From the NCBI RefSeq assembly GCF_900104675.1, contig NZ_LT629945.1:926668-990667 (forward strand): 64,000 nucleotides of DNA, written 5' to 3'. The DNA comes from Angelakisella massiliensis (GTDB lineage Bacteria > Bacillota > Clostridia > Oscillospirales > Ruminococcaceae). Numbering within the stretch: position 1 is the first letter of the stretch; every line of letters begins with the position of its first letter. Both the position numbers and the translations under genes were made by a program. The notes beneath the pieces were generated by a model. It was not told the origin of the DNA and ran no database searches. It saw only the letters and a program-made list of their open reading frames with translations. Below, one piece after another: positions 26,581-35,163 of the stretch.

Positions 26581-27870
26581 CTATTTCCTTTCCTCCCCGC
26601 TTTCCAGGGGCTTCACATAGGCTTCCACCAGATGGATCAGCCGCCGGTCCATATTCACTTCCAGCGCTACTCCGTCGGGGGTATATTCCCGGCTGTACAC
26701 CTTGCCGTCCCGGGTGATCCTCGCTTCCAGCTCCCCGGCGCTGTAGGGCAGCAGCAGCCGCACCCGCAGATGGGTCCGGGGCAGCGCGTCCGCCACAGCT
26801 TTTAACAGCTGTTCCAGGCCACGGCCCTCCCGTGCGGAAATGGCCACCGCCTTCATCCCCGCCAGATCCGGAGGCGTGGGGAGAAGGTCGCATTTATTCA
26901 GTACCGTAATGACAGGGGTGTGCTCCGCTCCCAGCTCCCGCAGGAGGGACCGGGTGACGGAGAGCTGTTCCTCCATCTCACTGCTGGTGGCGTCGCAGAC
27001 ATTCAGCACCAAATCGGCGGACGCCGCTTCCTCCAGGGTGGACTTAAATGCCTCCACCAGATGATGGGGCAGCCGCCGCACCAGTCCTACCGTATCCACC
27101 AGCATCACCCTGCGGCCGTCCGGCAGCTCCAGTGCCCGGGAGGTGGGGTCCAGGGTGGCAAAAAGCTTATCCTCCGCCAGCACTCCCGCCTGGGTAAGGG
27201 TATTGAGGAGGGTGGATTTGCCTACATTGGTATAGCCAACAATGGCTACTGTGATAACATTGTCCTTTTTCCGCCGCTGGCGCAGCCGCTCCCGCCGCTG
27301 GGTCAGTTCCTTTAACTGAGCTTCCAGGGCCGTGATCTGACGGCGGATATGACGGCGGTCCACTTCCAGCTGGGCTTCACCGCCGCCTCTTCGGGCGCCG
27401 CCGCCGCCACCGCCACCGCCGCCCTGACGGGACAATTGCACACCCCGGCCTGCCAGACGGGGCAGCTGATACCGCAGCTGAGCCAGACGGACCTGGAGCT
27501 TGCCTTCACTGGTGACAGCCCGCCGGGCAAAGATATTGAGGATGAGCATGGTGCGGTCGATCACCGGACAGTCGCAGATATCCTCAATGTTCCGCAGCTG
27601 GGCGGGGGACAGCTCATGGTCAAAAATGATCACATCTGCTTCCAAGGCCCGTACCTGCTCTGCCAGCTCCCGCAGACGTCCCAGCCCCATGCAGGTGCCC
27701 GGCTCCAGCTCTCCCCGGACCTGGGTGGCGATACCCACCACATCCAGCTCCGCTGAATCCGCCAGTTCCCGCAGTTCCTCCATGGAAATGGCCATATCAT
27801 ATTCGCCGGTATCCACACCGGCCAGTACCGCCCTCTCCCGACGGCCTTCCTCTTGGGTATTGAAGGTCAT
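26581..27870 (-). CDS. hflX: ribosome-splitting GTPase HflX
   Basis: 429 residues. The N-terminal nucleotide-binding domain and helical linker end in a Gly-rich loop (usual consensus GRGPGETQLE). Here it is expanded to a run of nine glycines followed by ARRGGGEAQLEVDRR. The G domain has GYTNVGKSTLLN (G1), VDTVGLV (G3) and LNKCDL (G4). HflX rescues stalled or heat-inactivated ribosomes by splitting them. It lies between the PHP gene and ttcA in a probable three-gene unit. Confidence 0.93.
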   Translation of the reverse strand: MTFNTQEEGRRERAVLAGVDTGEYDMAISMEELRELADSAELDVVGIATQVRGELEPGTCMGLGRLRELAEQVRALEADVIIFDHELSPAQLRNIEDICDCPVIDRTMLILNIFARRAVTSEGKLQVRLAQLRYQLPRLAGRGVQLSRQGGGGGGGGGARRGGGEAQLEVDRRHIRRQITALEAQLKELTQRRERLRQRRKKDNVITVAIVGYTNVGKSTLLNTLTQAGVLAEDKLFATLDPTSRALELPDGRRVMLVDTVGLVRRLPHHLVEAFKSTLEEAASADLVLNVCDATSSEMEEQLSVTRSLLRELGAEHTPVITVLNKCDLLPTPPDLAGMKAVAISAREGRGLEQLLKAVADALPRTHLRVRLLLPYSAGELEARITRDGKVYSREYTPDGVALEVNMDRRLIHLVEAYVKPLESGEERK

Positions 27871-27982
27871 GCCTGTTTTGATGCCTCCCTTTTATTTTCA
27901 CCGGGAACTCCTTGCCCCGGTCCTGTCTCTATTATTTCCCGCTTTTTGCTTCCATTTCTCCGGCGGAATCGCTTTGCTCCTG

Positions 27983-28825
27983 TCAGTGGCGCAGCGCCTT
28001 CTTCATCTCCACCACAAAGTCATAGGGCACCTCCAGGTTCCCATAGCCGGTCATCAGCTCCAGCCCGGGTTTGAAAGCACCGTGAAAATCACTGCCTCCG
28101 GAAGAGAGGCATCCCCGCTGCCGGGCGATCTCCTCAGCGGTATTCCGCCAGTGGTCATCAAACTCACTGTACCGGGTCTCCAGGCCGTCCGCTCCCAGAT
28201 CCAGGGTGTCCAGACAGAGGCGGACGCAGGCATCGGGGTCCTTGGAGATCTGATGGAGGTGGGCCACAAAAGCAAGGCCTCCCGCCTGGTGGATGGCGTC
28301 AATGCACTCCTCCGGCGGCACCACCTGCCGGGCCACATAGCCGGGCTTGCCCTTGGACATATAGTTCTGGAACACTTCCTTCATATTGCTGCCGTAGCCC
28401 GCCCGGATGAGTACATCCGCCACATGGGCCCGGGTGAGGGAAGTACCCTGAAAATCCCGGAAGGTCTCTTCTGAAACAGGGAAGCCCGCCTCTTCCAACT
28501 GCCGGAGCATCTGCCGGTTCCGCCGATCCCGCATCTGCTGCATCTTCTGGCAAACCCTTTGAAGGGCCTGGCTGTGGGGGTCCACAAACAACCCTACAAT
28601 ATGAAGATTCCGCCCCTCCAGCTGGGAGGAGAACTCCAGTCCGGGAATCACTTCCAGCCCAATTTTCCGGCCATGAGCCAAGGCCCGCTCCACCCCGTCC
28701 ACGGTGTCGTGATCGGTAACGGCCAGAGCCGAAAGACCCTTTTGGGCTCCCAGCTCCACCAGCTGTTCGGGGGTGAGGGAACCATCGGAAAAACAGGTAT
28801 GGGCATGCAGATCCGCAAATTTCAT
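27983..28825 (-). CDS. PHP-domain phosphoesterase (TrpH/RNase AM-like)
   Basis: 280 residues. The four PHP metal-site motifs are present: H7-x-H9 (DLHAHTCFSDG), TDHDTVDG near residue 39, a HLHQ in the middle and a C-terminal SGGSDFHG. The size and the PGLEFSSQ block match proteins that dephosphorylate 3',5'-nucleoside bisphosphates or trim RNA 5' ends. It is first in the unit with hflX and ttcA, all concerned with RNA or ribosomes, which fits an RNA-related role. The 112-base gap to hflX shows no terminator. Confidence 0.8.
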   Translation of the reverse strand: MKFADLHAHTCFSDGSLTPEQLVELGAQKGLSALAVTDHDTVDGVERALAHGRKIGLEVIPGLEFSSQLEGRNLHIVGLFVDPHSQALQRVCQKMQQMRDRRNRQMLRQLEEAGFPVSEETFRDFQGTSLTRAHVADVLIRAGYGSNMKEVFQNYMSKGKPGYVARQVVPPEECIDAIHQAGGLAFVAHLHQISKDPDACVRLCLDTLDLGADGLETRYSEFDDHWRNTAEEIARQRGCLSSGGSDFHGAFKPGLELMTGYGNLEVPYDFVVEMKKALRH

Positions 28826-28882
28826 CAGGTGCTCCTTTTCTGCCTCTGGGCCATTATTGAGCGCTACCCATCGGCAACACCG

Positions 28883-28888
28883 ATTTTA
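28883..28888 (-). promoter_or_regulatory. extended -10 element for the PHP-hflX-ttcA unit
   Basis: TGG-TAAAAT on the minus strand, about 55 bases before the PHP start codon, without a good -35. Confidence 0.4.
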
Positions 28889-28924
28889 CCATACATTCGG
28901 GTAAAATTCCATGGGATGCCGCTG

Positions 28925-28954
28925 TTGACGGGGACGCTTTTTCTGCTTTATACT
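28925..28954 (+). promoter_or_regulatory. promoter for the acyl-CoA thioesterase gene
   Basis: TTGACG, an 18-base spacer and TATACT. The leader to the ATG at 29152 is about 190 bases and contains no recognised riboswitch. Confidence 0.55.
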
Positions 28955-29151
28955 GAAAAGGACAGGTGGAAAGAATATCACTGCCAATAAAGAGGGTATC
29001 CGCTGCCGGAAGAATGATTCAGGCGCAGAATAATATACCATCTTTTTGCGCAGCTCCCCTGAGCATGACTGAAGAGAACCGGAATACCGGCAAACACAAA
29101 CTGACCGCAACCGCCCCATGGCGGAAGGTCCATGGCGAAAAAGGAGGAACC

Positions 29152-29631
29152 ATGGCAATACTGATGGAAAAATCCCCTGACCAGTCCCGGGCTGAGCAGG
29201 TACACATTATTATGAAGAGCGACATCAACGGCGCGGGACGTCTCTTCGGCGGACGGCTGATGGAGTGGATCGACGTGGTGGCAGGAGTAGTAGCCAGACG
29301 CCACTGCAACCACAATGTCACCACTGCCTGTATCGACAACCTGGTGTTCAAAGCCGCCGCCTACTGCGGCAATGTGGTGGTGCTGAAGGGCCAGGTCACC
29401 TTTGTGGGCAGCACCTCCATGGAGGTTCGGGTAGATACCTTCGCCGAAGCTCTGGACGGCACCCAGGAGATGATCAACCGGGCTTATCTGGTGATGGTTG
29501 CCCTGGATGAAAATGACAAGCCTACCGCAGTCCCCCCGCTGCGGCTGGATACACCGGAACAGCGGGAGGAATGGGCCGCAGGGCAGCGCCGGAATGATCT
29601 GCGTCGGGAACGGCGCAGACTGGACTATTGA
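29152..29631 (+). CDS. acyl-CoA thioesterase, hotdog fold (YciA/BACH type)
   Basis: 159 residues starting MAILMEKSPDQSRAEQV, with AAGGAGG five bases upstream. NGAGRLFGGRLMEWIDVVAG is the catalytic helix of the YciA/BACH group, which releases CoA from short- to long-chain acyl-CoA. The tail (EEWAAGQRRNDLRRERRR) is strongly basic. It is a single gene divergent from the PHP unit. Codons upstream in frame have no binding site. Confidence 0.88.
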   Translation: MAILMEKSPDQSRAEQVHIIMKSDINGAGRLFGGRLMEWIDVVAGVVARRHCNHNVTTACIDNLVFKAAAYCGNVVVLKGQVTFVGSTSMEVRVDTFAEALDGTQEMINRAYLVMVALDENDKPTAVPPLRLDTPEQREEWAAGQRRNDLRRERRRLDY

Positions 29632-29797
29632 CGACGGCGGAGGACAGCTTTTTGAGGGATGAGACGAGAAAAATTTTTTCTCCTTTCCGTGAGGAAAAGC
29701 CTTTAGGTCAGTTGAAGACGAAGTTCTGAGCTGAAATGAGCCTTCCATGGATCTATTCCCTCAACAAAAGGACAGCAAAAATATGGTTTCCAACCGG

Positions 29798-29822
29798 GCG
29801 GCGGCAGATAAACTGCCGCCGC
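29798..29822. repeat. isolated module-C hairpin
   Basis: GCGGCGGCAG-ataaa-CTGCCGCCGC, the same hairpin that ends module C at locus R2, stands alone here without A or B. The rest of 29632-29950 has no gene or signal I can support. Confidence 0.6.
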
Positions 29823-29960
29823 ATGAGCATACCGAAAAAGCGCGGCACACTTCCACGGGAGATTAGGTATCTTTTAGATCTGAATTTGATCTCTGATGAA
29901 ACTAGATTCGATACCCCTTTAATTTCCTGTATCTGCTTCCATTGGCTTTTCCAAAGAGGT

Positions 29961-30232
29961 GGGGGGCGGCGGTTTATCCGCCGCCCCCTTTGGCCGCCTT
30001 GGGCGGCCAGCTCCACACCAAAGCAGCGAGTGGATTGTCCGGCTTTACCCGGACAACCGGCGAGCGGGCGGTATCATCTATGCCGGGACAGGATCAGAAA
30101 CCATCCCTCCAGCCCGTTCCCCCTAACACTAAAAAGTACCAACCAAAACAGCGGCAGGCACTTTCCCGGACTAACCCTCTCGCTGCTGCCCCAACAACGG
30201 GTTTCCAAAGGGACGAGTCCCTTTGGGCGCAT
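29961..30232 (+). repeat. composite repeat locus R5 (C-B-A)
   Basis: Module C (29961-30007), module B hairpin TTGTCCGG-ctttac-CCGGACAA with its flanks (30035-30056), and module A ending in the hairpin at 30207-30224. It has no H1-H2 insertion and serves, with R1, as the reference for the intact C-B-A form. Confidence 0.85.
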
Positions 30233-30294
30233 CCCTTAGCACAAACTTTCGGCTATCTCCCATTCAAGCGAGAATCAACATCCTGTCATCAGCA

Positions 30295-30339
30295 AAAAGA
30301 AGGGGACCTTTTCCCAAGAGAAAAGGTCCCCTTCTTTTC
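30295..30339 (-). terminator. intrinsic terminator after serA
   Basis: A near-perfect stem of about 17 bp (AAGAAGGGGACCTTTTC against GAAAAGGTCCCCTTCTT) with a 6-base loop, T-rich on both sides, 35 bases past the serA stop. Confidence 0.85.
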
Positions 30340-30373
30340 ATTTCTGATCCTGTACTGTTATAACAGCGGATTT

Positions 30374-31540
30374 TTACCGGTAGAGAAGCACCCGGATAAC
30401 GCCATCGATGGCGCGGATGCGGTCCGCCAGGGCGTCTCCCACCTGTCCGGCCACATCGATCATGGTATAGGCCATTTCGCCCCGGCTCTTGTTGGTGAGG
30501 TTTTCAATATTGATGCCCTCTGCCGAAAGGACCTGGGAGATACCGGAGATCATGGCGGGGATATTCTGGTGGAGCACACCGATCCGGGTTCCGGCACTGC
30601 GGGGCATGGAGACATCGGGGAAGTTGACCGAATGGGTAATGTTGCCGTTTTCCAGGTAATCCATCAGCTCTTTGGCGGCCATGGAAGCGCAATTGTCCTC
30701 GGATTCCGGGGTGGACGCTCCCAGGTGGGGGATGGCCAGAATACCGGGATGGCCCAGCAGCTTTTCATTGGGGAAGTCAGTGACATAACAGGTAACCTGG
30801 CGGCTTTCCAGGGCAGCCAGCATATCCTCATTGTTTACCAGCTCTCCCCGGGCAAAGTTGAGCACACGGACACCGGGGCGCATCATGGCAAAGGCGTCGG
30901 CATCCAGCATCTCCTTGGTGCTGGCATTGAGCGGCAGGTGGAGGGTGAGGAAGTCGCTGCCGCTGTAGACCTCTTTGAGGGTGGCGGCATGATGGACAGC
31001 GCTGGACAGGCCCCAGGCGGCATCCACCGACAGATAGGGATCGTAGCCGTAGACCTCCATTCCCAGCTGGACGGCGGCATTGGCCACCATTACGCCGATG
31101 GCCCCCAGGCCGATGACGCCCAAACGCTTACCCAGCAGCTCGGGGCCGGTATAGGCGCTCTTGCCTTTTTCCACCAGCTTGGGCACCTGATCCCCCTGGT
31201 CAGCGATGGTCTGGACCCAGGTCATAGCAGGGTAAACCTTCCGGGCGGAAAGGAGCAGCCCCAGAATGGTCAGCTCTTTGACGGCGTTGGCGTTGGCGCC
31301 GGGAGTATTGAAAACCACAATACCTTCTTTGCTGCACCGGTCCAGAGGAATGTTGTTCACTCCCGCTCCAGCCCGGGCAATCGCCTTGAGGTTGGCGGGA
31401 AATTCCATATCGTGAAGGGCAGCGGAACGGACCATGATGCCGTCCGGATCGGCGATCTCATCACCGCAGAGATATTTTGTTTTATCAAAAGCGTCCATAC
31501 CCACAGGGCTGATCTTGTTGAGGGTCTTGATTCCATACAT
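30374..31540 (-). CDS. serA: D-3-phosphoglycerate dehydrogenase with C-terminal ACT domain
   Basis: 388 residues; first step of serine synthesis, oxidising 3-phosphoglycerate with NAD. The N-terminal substrate domain has the RSAALHDMEFPANLKAIARA segment. The Rossmann site is GLGAIGVMVANAAVQLG, and the His/Glu catalytic pair region ends PHLGASTPESEDNCA. The last 75 residues (NKSRGEMAYTMIDVAGQVGD) form an ACT domain that usually binds serine for feedback control. It follows serC at a distance of about 250 bases. Confidence 0.95.
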   Translation of the reverse strand: MYGIKTLNKISPVGMDAFDKTKYLCGDEIADPDGIMVRSAALHDMEFPANLKAIARAGAGVNNIPLDRCSKEGIVVFNTPGANANAVKELTILGLLLSARKVYPAMTWVQTIADQGDQVPKLVEKGKSAYTGPELLGKRLGVIGLGAIGVMVANAAVQLGMEVYGYDPYLSVDAAWGLSSAVHHAATLKEVYSGSDFLTLHLPLNASTKEMLDADAFAMMRPGVRVLNFARGELVNNEDMLAALESRQVTCYVTDFPNEKLLGHPGILAIPHLGASTPESEDNCASMAAKELMDYLENGNITHSVNFPDVSMPRSAGTRIGVLHQNIPAMISGISQVLSAEGINIENLTNKSRGEMAYTMIDVAGQVGDALADRIRAIDGVIRVLLYR

Positions 31541-31645
31541 CTTTCATCCACTCCTGTCTGAACCGGGCCAATAAAACACGGCCTTTGCCGCTTTATCAAA
31601 GCGTGCAGAGCCGATGCCCGATGAAAAAAATCATTTCTTTGCACC

Positions 31646-31680
31646 GCAGCCGGCGGAAAGAAGCCCTCTCCGCCGGCTGC
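31646..31680. other. 12-bp hairpin between serC and serA
   Basis: GCAGCCGGCGGA pairs perfectly with TCCGCCGGCTGC across an 11-base loop. A T-rich stretch on the minus strand begins some 12 bases after the stem, too far for a standard terminator. It could reduce read-through from serC into serA or protect an mRNA end. The rest of the 253-base gap shows no gene. Confidence 0.45.
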
Positions 31681-31793
31681 CGGTTTGCTGTTTTCAAGGT
31701 TGTCAGGTAAAAGCGCCCGCTTTCCGGCCTTATGGGCAGGAAGGGGCAGCAGGGGAAAGGCATCTGTCATCGCCTGACCCAAAAGGAACTTGT

Positions 31794-32876
31794 TCAGCCG
31801 TTTTTCGCTTCAAATTCCTTCATAAAGGCCACCAGCGCTTCCACACCCTCCCTGGGCATGGCGTTATAGATGGAGGCTCTCATACCGCCAACGGAACGGT
31901 GACCCTTCAGGTTCAACAGTCCCGCGGCTGCGGCTTCAGCCACAAACTTCTTATCCAGCTCCGGGTCCCCTGTAACAAAGGTGACATTCATCAGAGAACG
32001 GCAATCGGGACGGACGCTGTTTTTGAACAGCTTGGAATGATCCAGAAAATCATAGAGGATGGCGGCCTTTTCCTTGTTTTTCTCATAAATGGCATCCACA
32101 CCGCCCAAGCCCTTGAGCCACTGGAGCACCAGGCCCACCATATAGATGGAATAGCAGGGGGGCGTATTGTACATGGAGCCGTTATCCGCCATCACCTTGT
32201 AATCCAGCATGGTGGGAGTGTCGGGCCGGGCCTTGCCCAGCAGATCCTCCCGGACGATGACGATGGTCACACCAGCAGGGCCCAGGTTCTTCTGAGCGCC
32301 GGCGAACAGCAGACCAAACTTGGTCACATCCAGAGGCGCGCTGAGGATGCAGGAAGAAATATCCGCCACCAGAGGCACATTTCCCGTCTCAGGGGGAGCC
32401 TGAAACACGGTGCCATAGATGGTGTTGTTATAACAGATGTAGAAATAATCCGCCTGGGGGTCCACCTTTTCAGGGTCAGGCTGGGGAATATAGGAGTAGG
32501 TGTCCGCCTCACTGGAGGCCACCACATTTACCTTGCCGTATTTGGCTGCTTCCTTGGCGGCTTTCTTGGCAAACTGACCGGTAACCATATAGTCCGCTTT
32601 GCCGGAACCATTCATCAGGTTCATTGGCACCGCCGCGAATTGGGTGGAAGCACCCCCCTGCAGGAACAGCACCTTGTAGTTGTCAGGAATGCCCATCAGC
32701 TCACGGAGGTCCGCTTCGCACCGGGCGATAATGGCTTCATAGTCCTTTGAACGATGGCTCATCTCCATCACCGACTGTCCGGATGAACCGTATTCCACCA
32801 ACTCTCTGGCCGCTTGTTCCAGCACCGCAAGGGGCAGCTGGGAAGGACCGGGGGAAAAATTATACGCTCTTGCCAT
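31794..32876 (-). CDS. serC: phosphoserine aminotransferase
   Basis: 360 residues starting MARAYNFSPGPSQLP behind AGGAGG eight bases upstream; the frame runs seven codons further but without a binding site. The PLP lysine is in FAGAQKNLGPAG, and the C-terminal block LKGHRSVGGMRASIYNAMP is diagnostic. It converts 3-phosphohydroxypyruvate to phosphoserine, next to serA in the pathway. The strong promoter upstream drives it. Confidence 0.95.
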   Translation of the reverse strand: MARAYNFSPGPSQLPLAVLEQAARELVEYGSSGQSVMEMSHRSKDYEAIIARCEADLRELMGIPDNYKVLFLQGGASTQFAAVPMNLMNGSGKADYMVTGQFAKKAAKEAAKYGKVNVVASSEADTYSYIPQPDPEKVDPQADYFYICYNNTIYGTVFQAPPETGNVPLVADISSCILSAPLDVTKFGLLFAGAQKNLGPAGVTIVIVREDLLGKARPDTPTMLDYKVMADNGSMYNTPPCYSIYMVGLVLQWLKGLGGVDAIYEKNKEKAAILYDFLDHSKLFKNSVRPDCRSLMNVTFVTGDPELDKKFVAEAAAAGLLNLKGHRSVGGMRASIYNAMPREGVEALVAFMKEFEAKNG

Positions 32877-32985
32877 ACTTCGTACCTCCTGTTTCATCAG
32901 ATTTTGAAATGACAGCCCGCCTGAAAACCGTTGACGCGTGAAAAAAGCGTTTTTGCGGCTTTATCAGAGTAAAGCTGTAAATTCC

Positions 32986-33013
32986 ATTATAAGTCATGAC
33001 GAATTTTTGTCAA
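32986..33013 (-). promoter_or_regulatory. strong sigma-A promoter for serC(-serA)
   Basis: Perfect TTGACA and TATAAT hexamers with a 16-base spacer on the minus strand. The leader of about 100 bases shows no T-box or other riboswitch I can recognise. Confidence 0.75.
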
Positions 33014-33131
33014 TAAATAAAACAACCAAACTTTCCCTGTGGAAAGAAAGCGATTTTCTAACATGCGGTCAAATGTACGTCATTAAAAGACAATTTTCAG
33101 GGGATTTTGTCCTTCTCTCAGCAATTTTCCC

Positions 33132-34265
33132 TTAAAAAGCCTGAAGCACCAAATCAAAGGCCAGATGCAGTCCCGCTTCCAGGCTGTCTATTCTCAGCCA
33201 TTCCTCCCGGGTATGGGCGCCGCCCCCAATATAGCAGCCGGTACAGGCGCTGGGAATGCCCATGGAAAGGGGAATATTGCAGTCGGTGGAGCCGCTTTTC
33301 AGCCGCAGCTCCTGATCGCTCCAGCGGCGGGTGGCGGCACAGATCTGCTCCACCAGAGCCTGCTGGGCGGCGGGGTCCACAGGGCCCATGGTGGGACGCT
33401 CACCCACCAGCTGCACCTCCACAGTCACGCCCTTGGTCTGCCAGGCGGCGATGAGCGCCTGGAAATGCCGCTCCATGATCTCCAGATCCTCCCGGCAGTC
33501 GGAACGAAATTCATAAAGCATCTCCGCCTGCTGGGCAATGGTGTTCACCGAGGTTCCTCCCTTGATGACCCCCACGTTGAAGGTGGTCCGGCCTCCCTGG
33601 GGCACCTTGACCGCATAAAGAGCGTCAATGAGGGACGCCATGACGGCGATGGCGTTGCGGTTGCCGAAATCCCCATAGGAATGGCCTCCCTCGGTGCGGA
33701 TCTCCACTCGGTACCGACGGGAACCCACCGCCCGGTTGATAATGCCGCCGGTGCCTCCGTCAAAGGAAATCACCTGCCGGGTGCGCTTACCGTAATCGGC
33801 CATCAGTTGCCGGGAACCTTTGAGATTTCCCAAGCCCTCCTCTCCGGAGTTGGCCACAAACAGTACGCCGCCCTCCCGGGGCACAAGACCCCGCTGCAGC
33901 ACAAATTTGGCAGCCATCAGCAGGGCTGTCAGATTGGCGGTATCATCCCCCACGCCAGGAGCCCGGAGGATATTTCCATCCCGGACAACCGGCAGGAGAT
34001 CGGTGTCCGGAAAAACCACATCAGTATGGGCCATAAAGATGCTGACAGGGCCTTCTTTCCAGTTGCCTACGGGGCAGATGACGTTGAGCGCCGGGTCCAC
34101 CAGCACCTCTGAGGCTCCCTGCTGACGGAGCCAGCTGCGGCAGAATTCCACCCGCTTTTCTTCCTGATTGGAAGGGGCGGGAATAGCCGCCAGGGTGGTG
34201 AGCAATTCCAGAGCCTCTCCGCTGTGATCCTGGATATATTGGGAAATTTCCTGATTCAGTTCCAT
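33132..34265 (-). CDS. M20 family metallopeptidase (peptidase T / CPG2-like)
   Basis: 377 residues from the ATG at 34265 (AAAGGAGA eight bases upstream); the open frame extends 44 codons further without a binding site. Zinc ligands and catalytic residues are visible: AHTDVVFPD, VGDDTANLT, NSGEEGLGN, and a C-terminal GGGAHTREEW histidine. The central dimerisation domain (GGHSYGDFGNRNAIAVMASL) is present. It cleaves small peptides or N-acyl amino acids in the cytoplasm; the substrate is not predictable. It stands alone. Confidence 0.88.
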   Translation of the reverse strand: MELNQEISQYIQDHSGEALELLTTLAAIPAPSNQEEKRVEFCRSWLRQQGASEVLVDPALNVICPVGNWKEGPVSIFMAHTDVVFPDTDLLPVVRDGNILRAPGVGDDTANLTALLMAAKFVLQRGLVPREGGVLFVANSGEEGLGNLKGSRQLMADYGKRTRQVISFDGGTGGIINRAVGSRRYRVEIRTEGGHSYGDFGNRNAIAVMASLIDALYAVKVPQGGRTTFNVGVIKGGTSVNTIAQQAEMLYEFRSDCREDLEIMERHFQALIAAWQTKGVTVEVQLVGERPTMGPVDPAAQQALVEQICAATRRWSDQELRLKSGSTDCNIPLSMGIPSACTGCYIGGGAHTREEWLRIDSLEAGLHLAFDLVLQAF

Positions 34266-34440
34266 GATGGATCTCCTTTCTTTTATTGGATAGCGTGTCA
34301 AACCAATTGAATCCAGTGTTATCTTTTCAACCGTCAGGCATGGCAAACAAAATTTTATGGAGGCAGGAAAATGCTGTCTGGGGAACCTGTCATCCATGGG
34401 GAATTTCTTTTTTTAGTTTCCAAAATCCCATTGGGGGAAT

Positions 34441-34905
34441 GTGGGGGCGGCGGTTTACCCGCCGCCCCCTTTGGCCGCCTTGGGCGGCCAGCTTCCCCAG
34501 CAAAAAAGCGAGCGGCTTTGTCCGGCTTTACCCGGACGAATAGCGAGCGGGCGATTCTGCCTCTGCCAGGACAGGGGCAGAATCCATCCCTCCATCCGTT
34601 CCCCTTAACACTAAAAGGTACAGACCAAAACTGTGGCAGGCTACTTTCCTTTTTTCCTTATAAAATGAAAATCACTCCCACCCCCAAAAGGTTGGTAGCG
34701 CAGCGGAGGCGTCGTGAGGGCGCTTGCTGCCCCAAAGGGCACAGGCAACCGAGCAGCCGAAGCAAGCGTGACCTTTTGGGGAGAAGGAGCGGTGACGGAG
34801 CGGCCAAGGAATGCCCAATTCTTAATTGGGTGTTCCGAGAGCAGCGCAGTCCACCGCGACGCGGGTTTCCAAAGGGACGAGTCCCTTTGGGCGCATCCCC
34901 CGTGA
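34441..34905 (+). repeat. composite repeat locus R6 (C-B-A with H1-H2 inserted in A)
   Basis: Module C (34443-34489), module B (34518-34540; TTTGTCCGG with CCGGACGAA, one T-G pair), A tail, H1 with CCCCAAAAGGT/ACCTTTTGGGG arms (34682-34781), H2 with GCGGTG/CACCGC arms (34789-34857) and the A hairpin (34871-34888). It has the same architecture and H1/H2 arm class as R4. The inner H2 stem here has two G-U pairs where other copies have G-C or A-U. Confidence 0.85.
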
Positions 34906-35048
34906 CACCAGCTTCCGCCCAGCAGCCATCCAGGACAGAGAGCAAAGCCCCGCAGAAAGCAGCCGACAGCCTTGTACGTTCCCATTATAATGCCGCTGGA
35001 GCTCTTTTCGCAAGGACGGAAATTTTCCACAGCGAAAGGCTCCTTGTG

Positions 35049-35077
35049 TGGAAAACCATTCTGGATTATGCTACAAT
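35049..35077 (+). promoter_or_regulatory. extended -10 promoter for the phosphohexomutase gene
   Basis: TGC-TACAAT with a weak TGGAAA -35 at 17 bases. The leader to the ATG is about 80 bases. Confidence 0.45.
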
Positions 35078-35163
35078 AGGATAAAAAGGGCCGCCATGGG
35101 AGGGGACCCGATGAATGGGGGCAATACCCCGGAACATCACACCACAAAGGAGCGTGCAAGGAA

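Noticed and set aside
32877..32985. T-box or serine riboswitch in the serC leader
   Set aside because: The leader is only about 100 bases and lacks the T-box GGTGG motif and a terminator.
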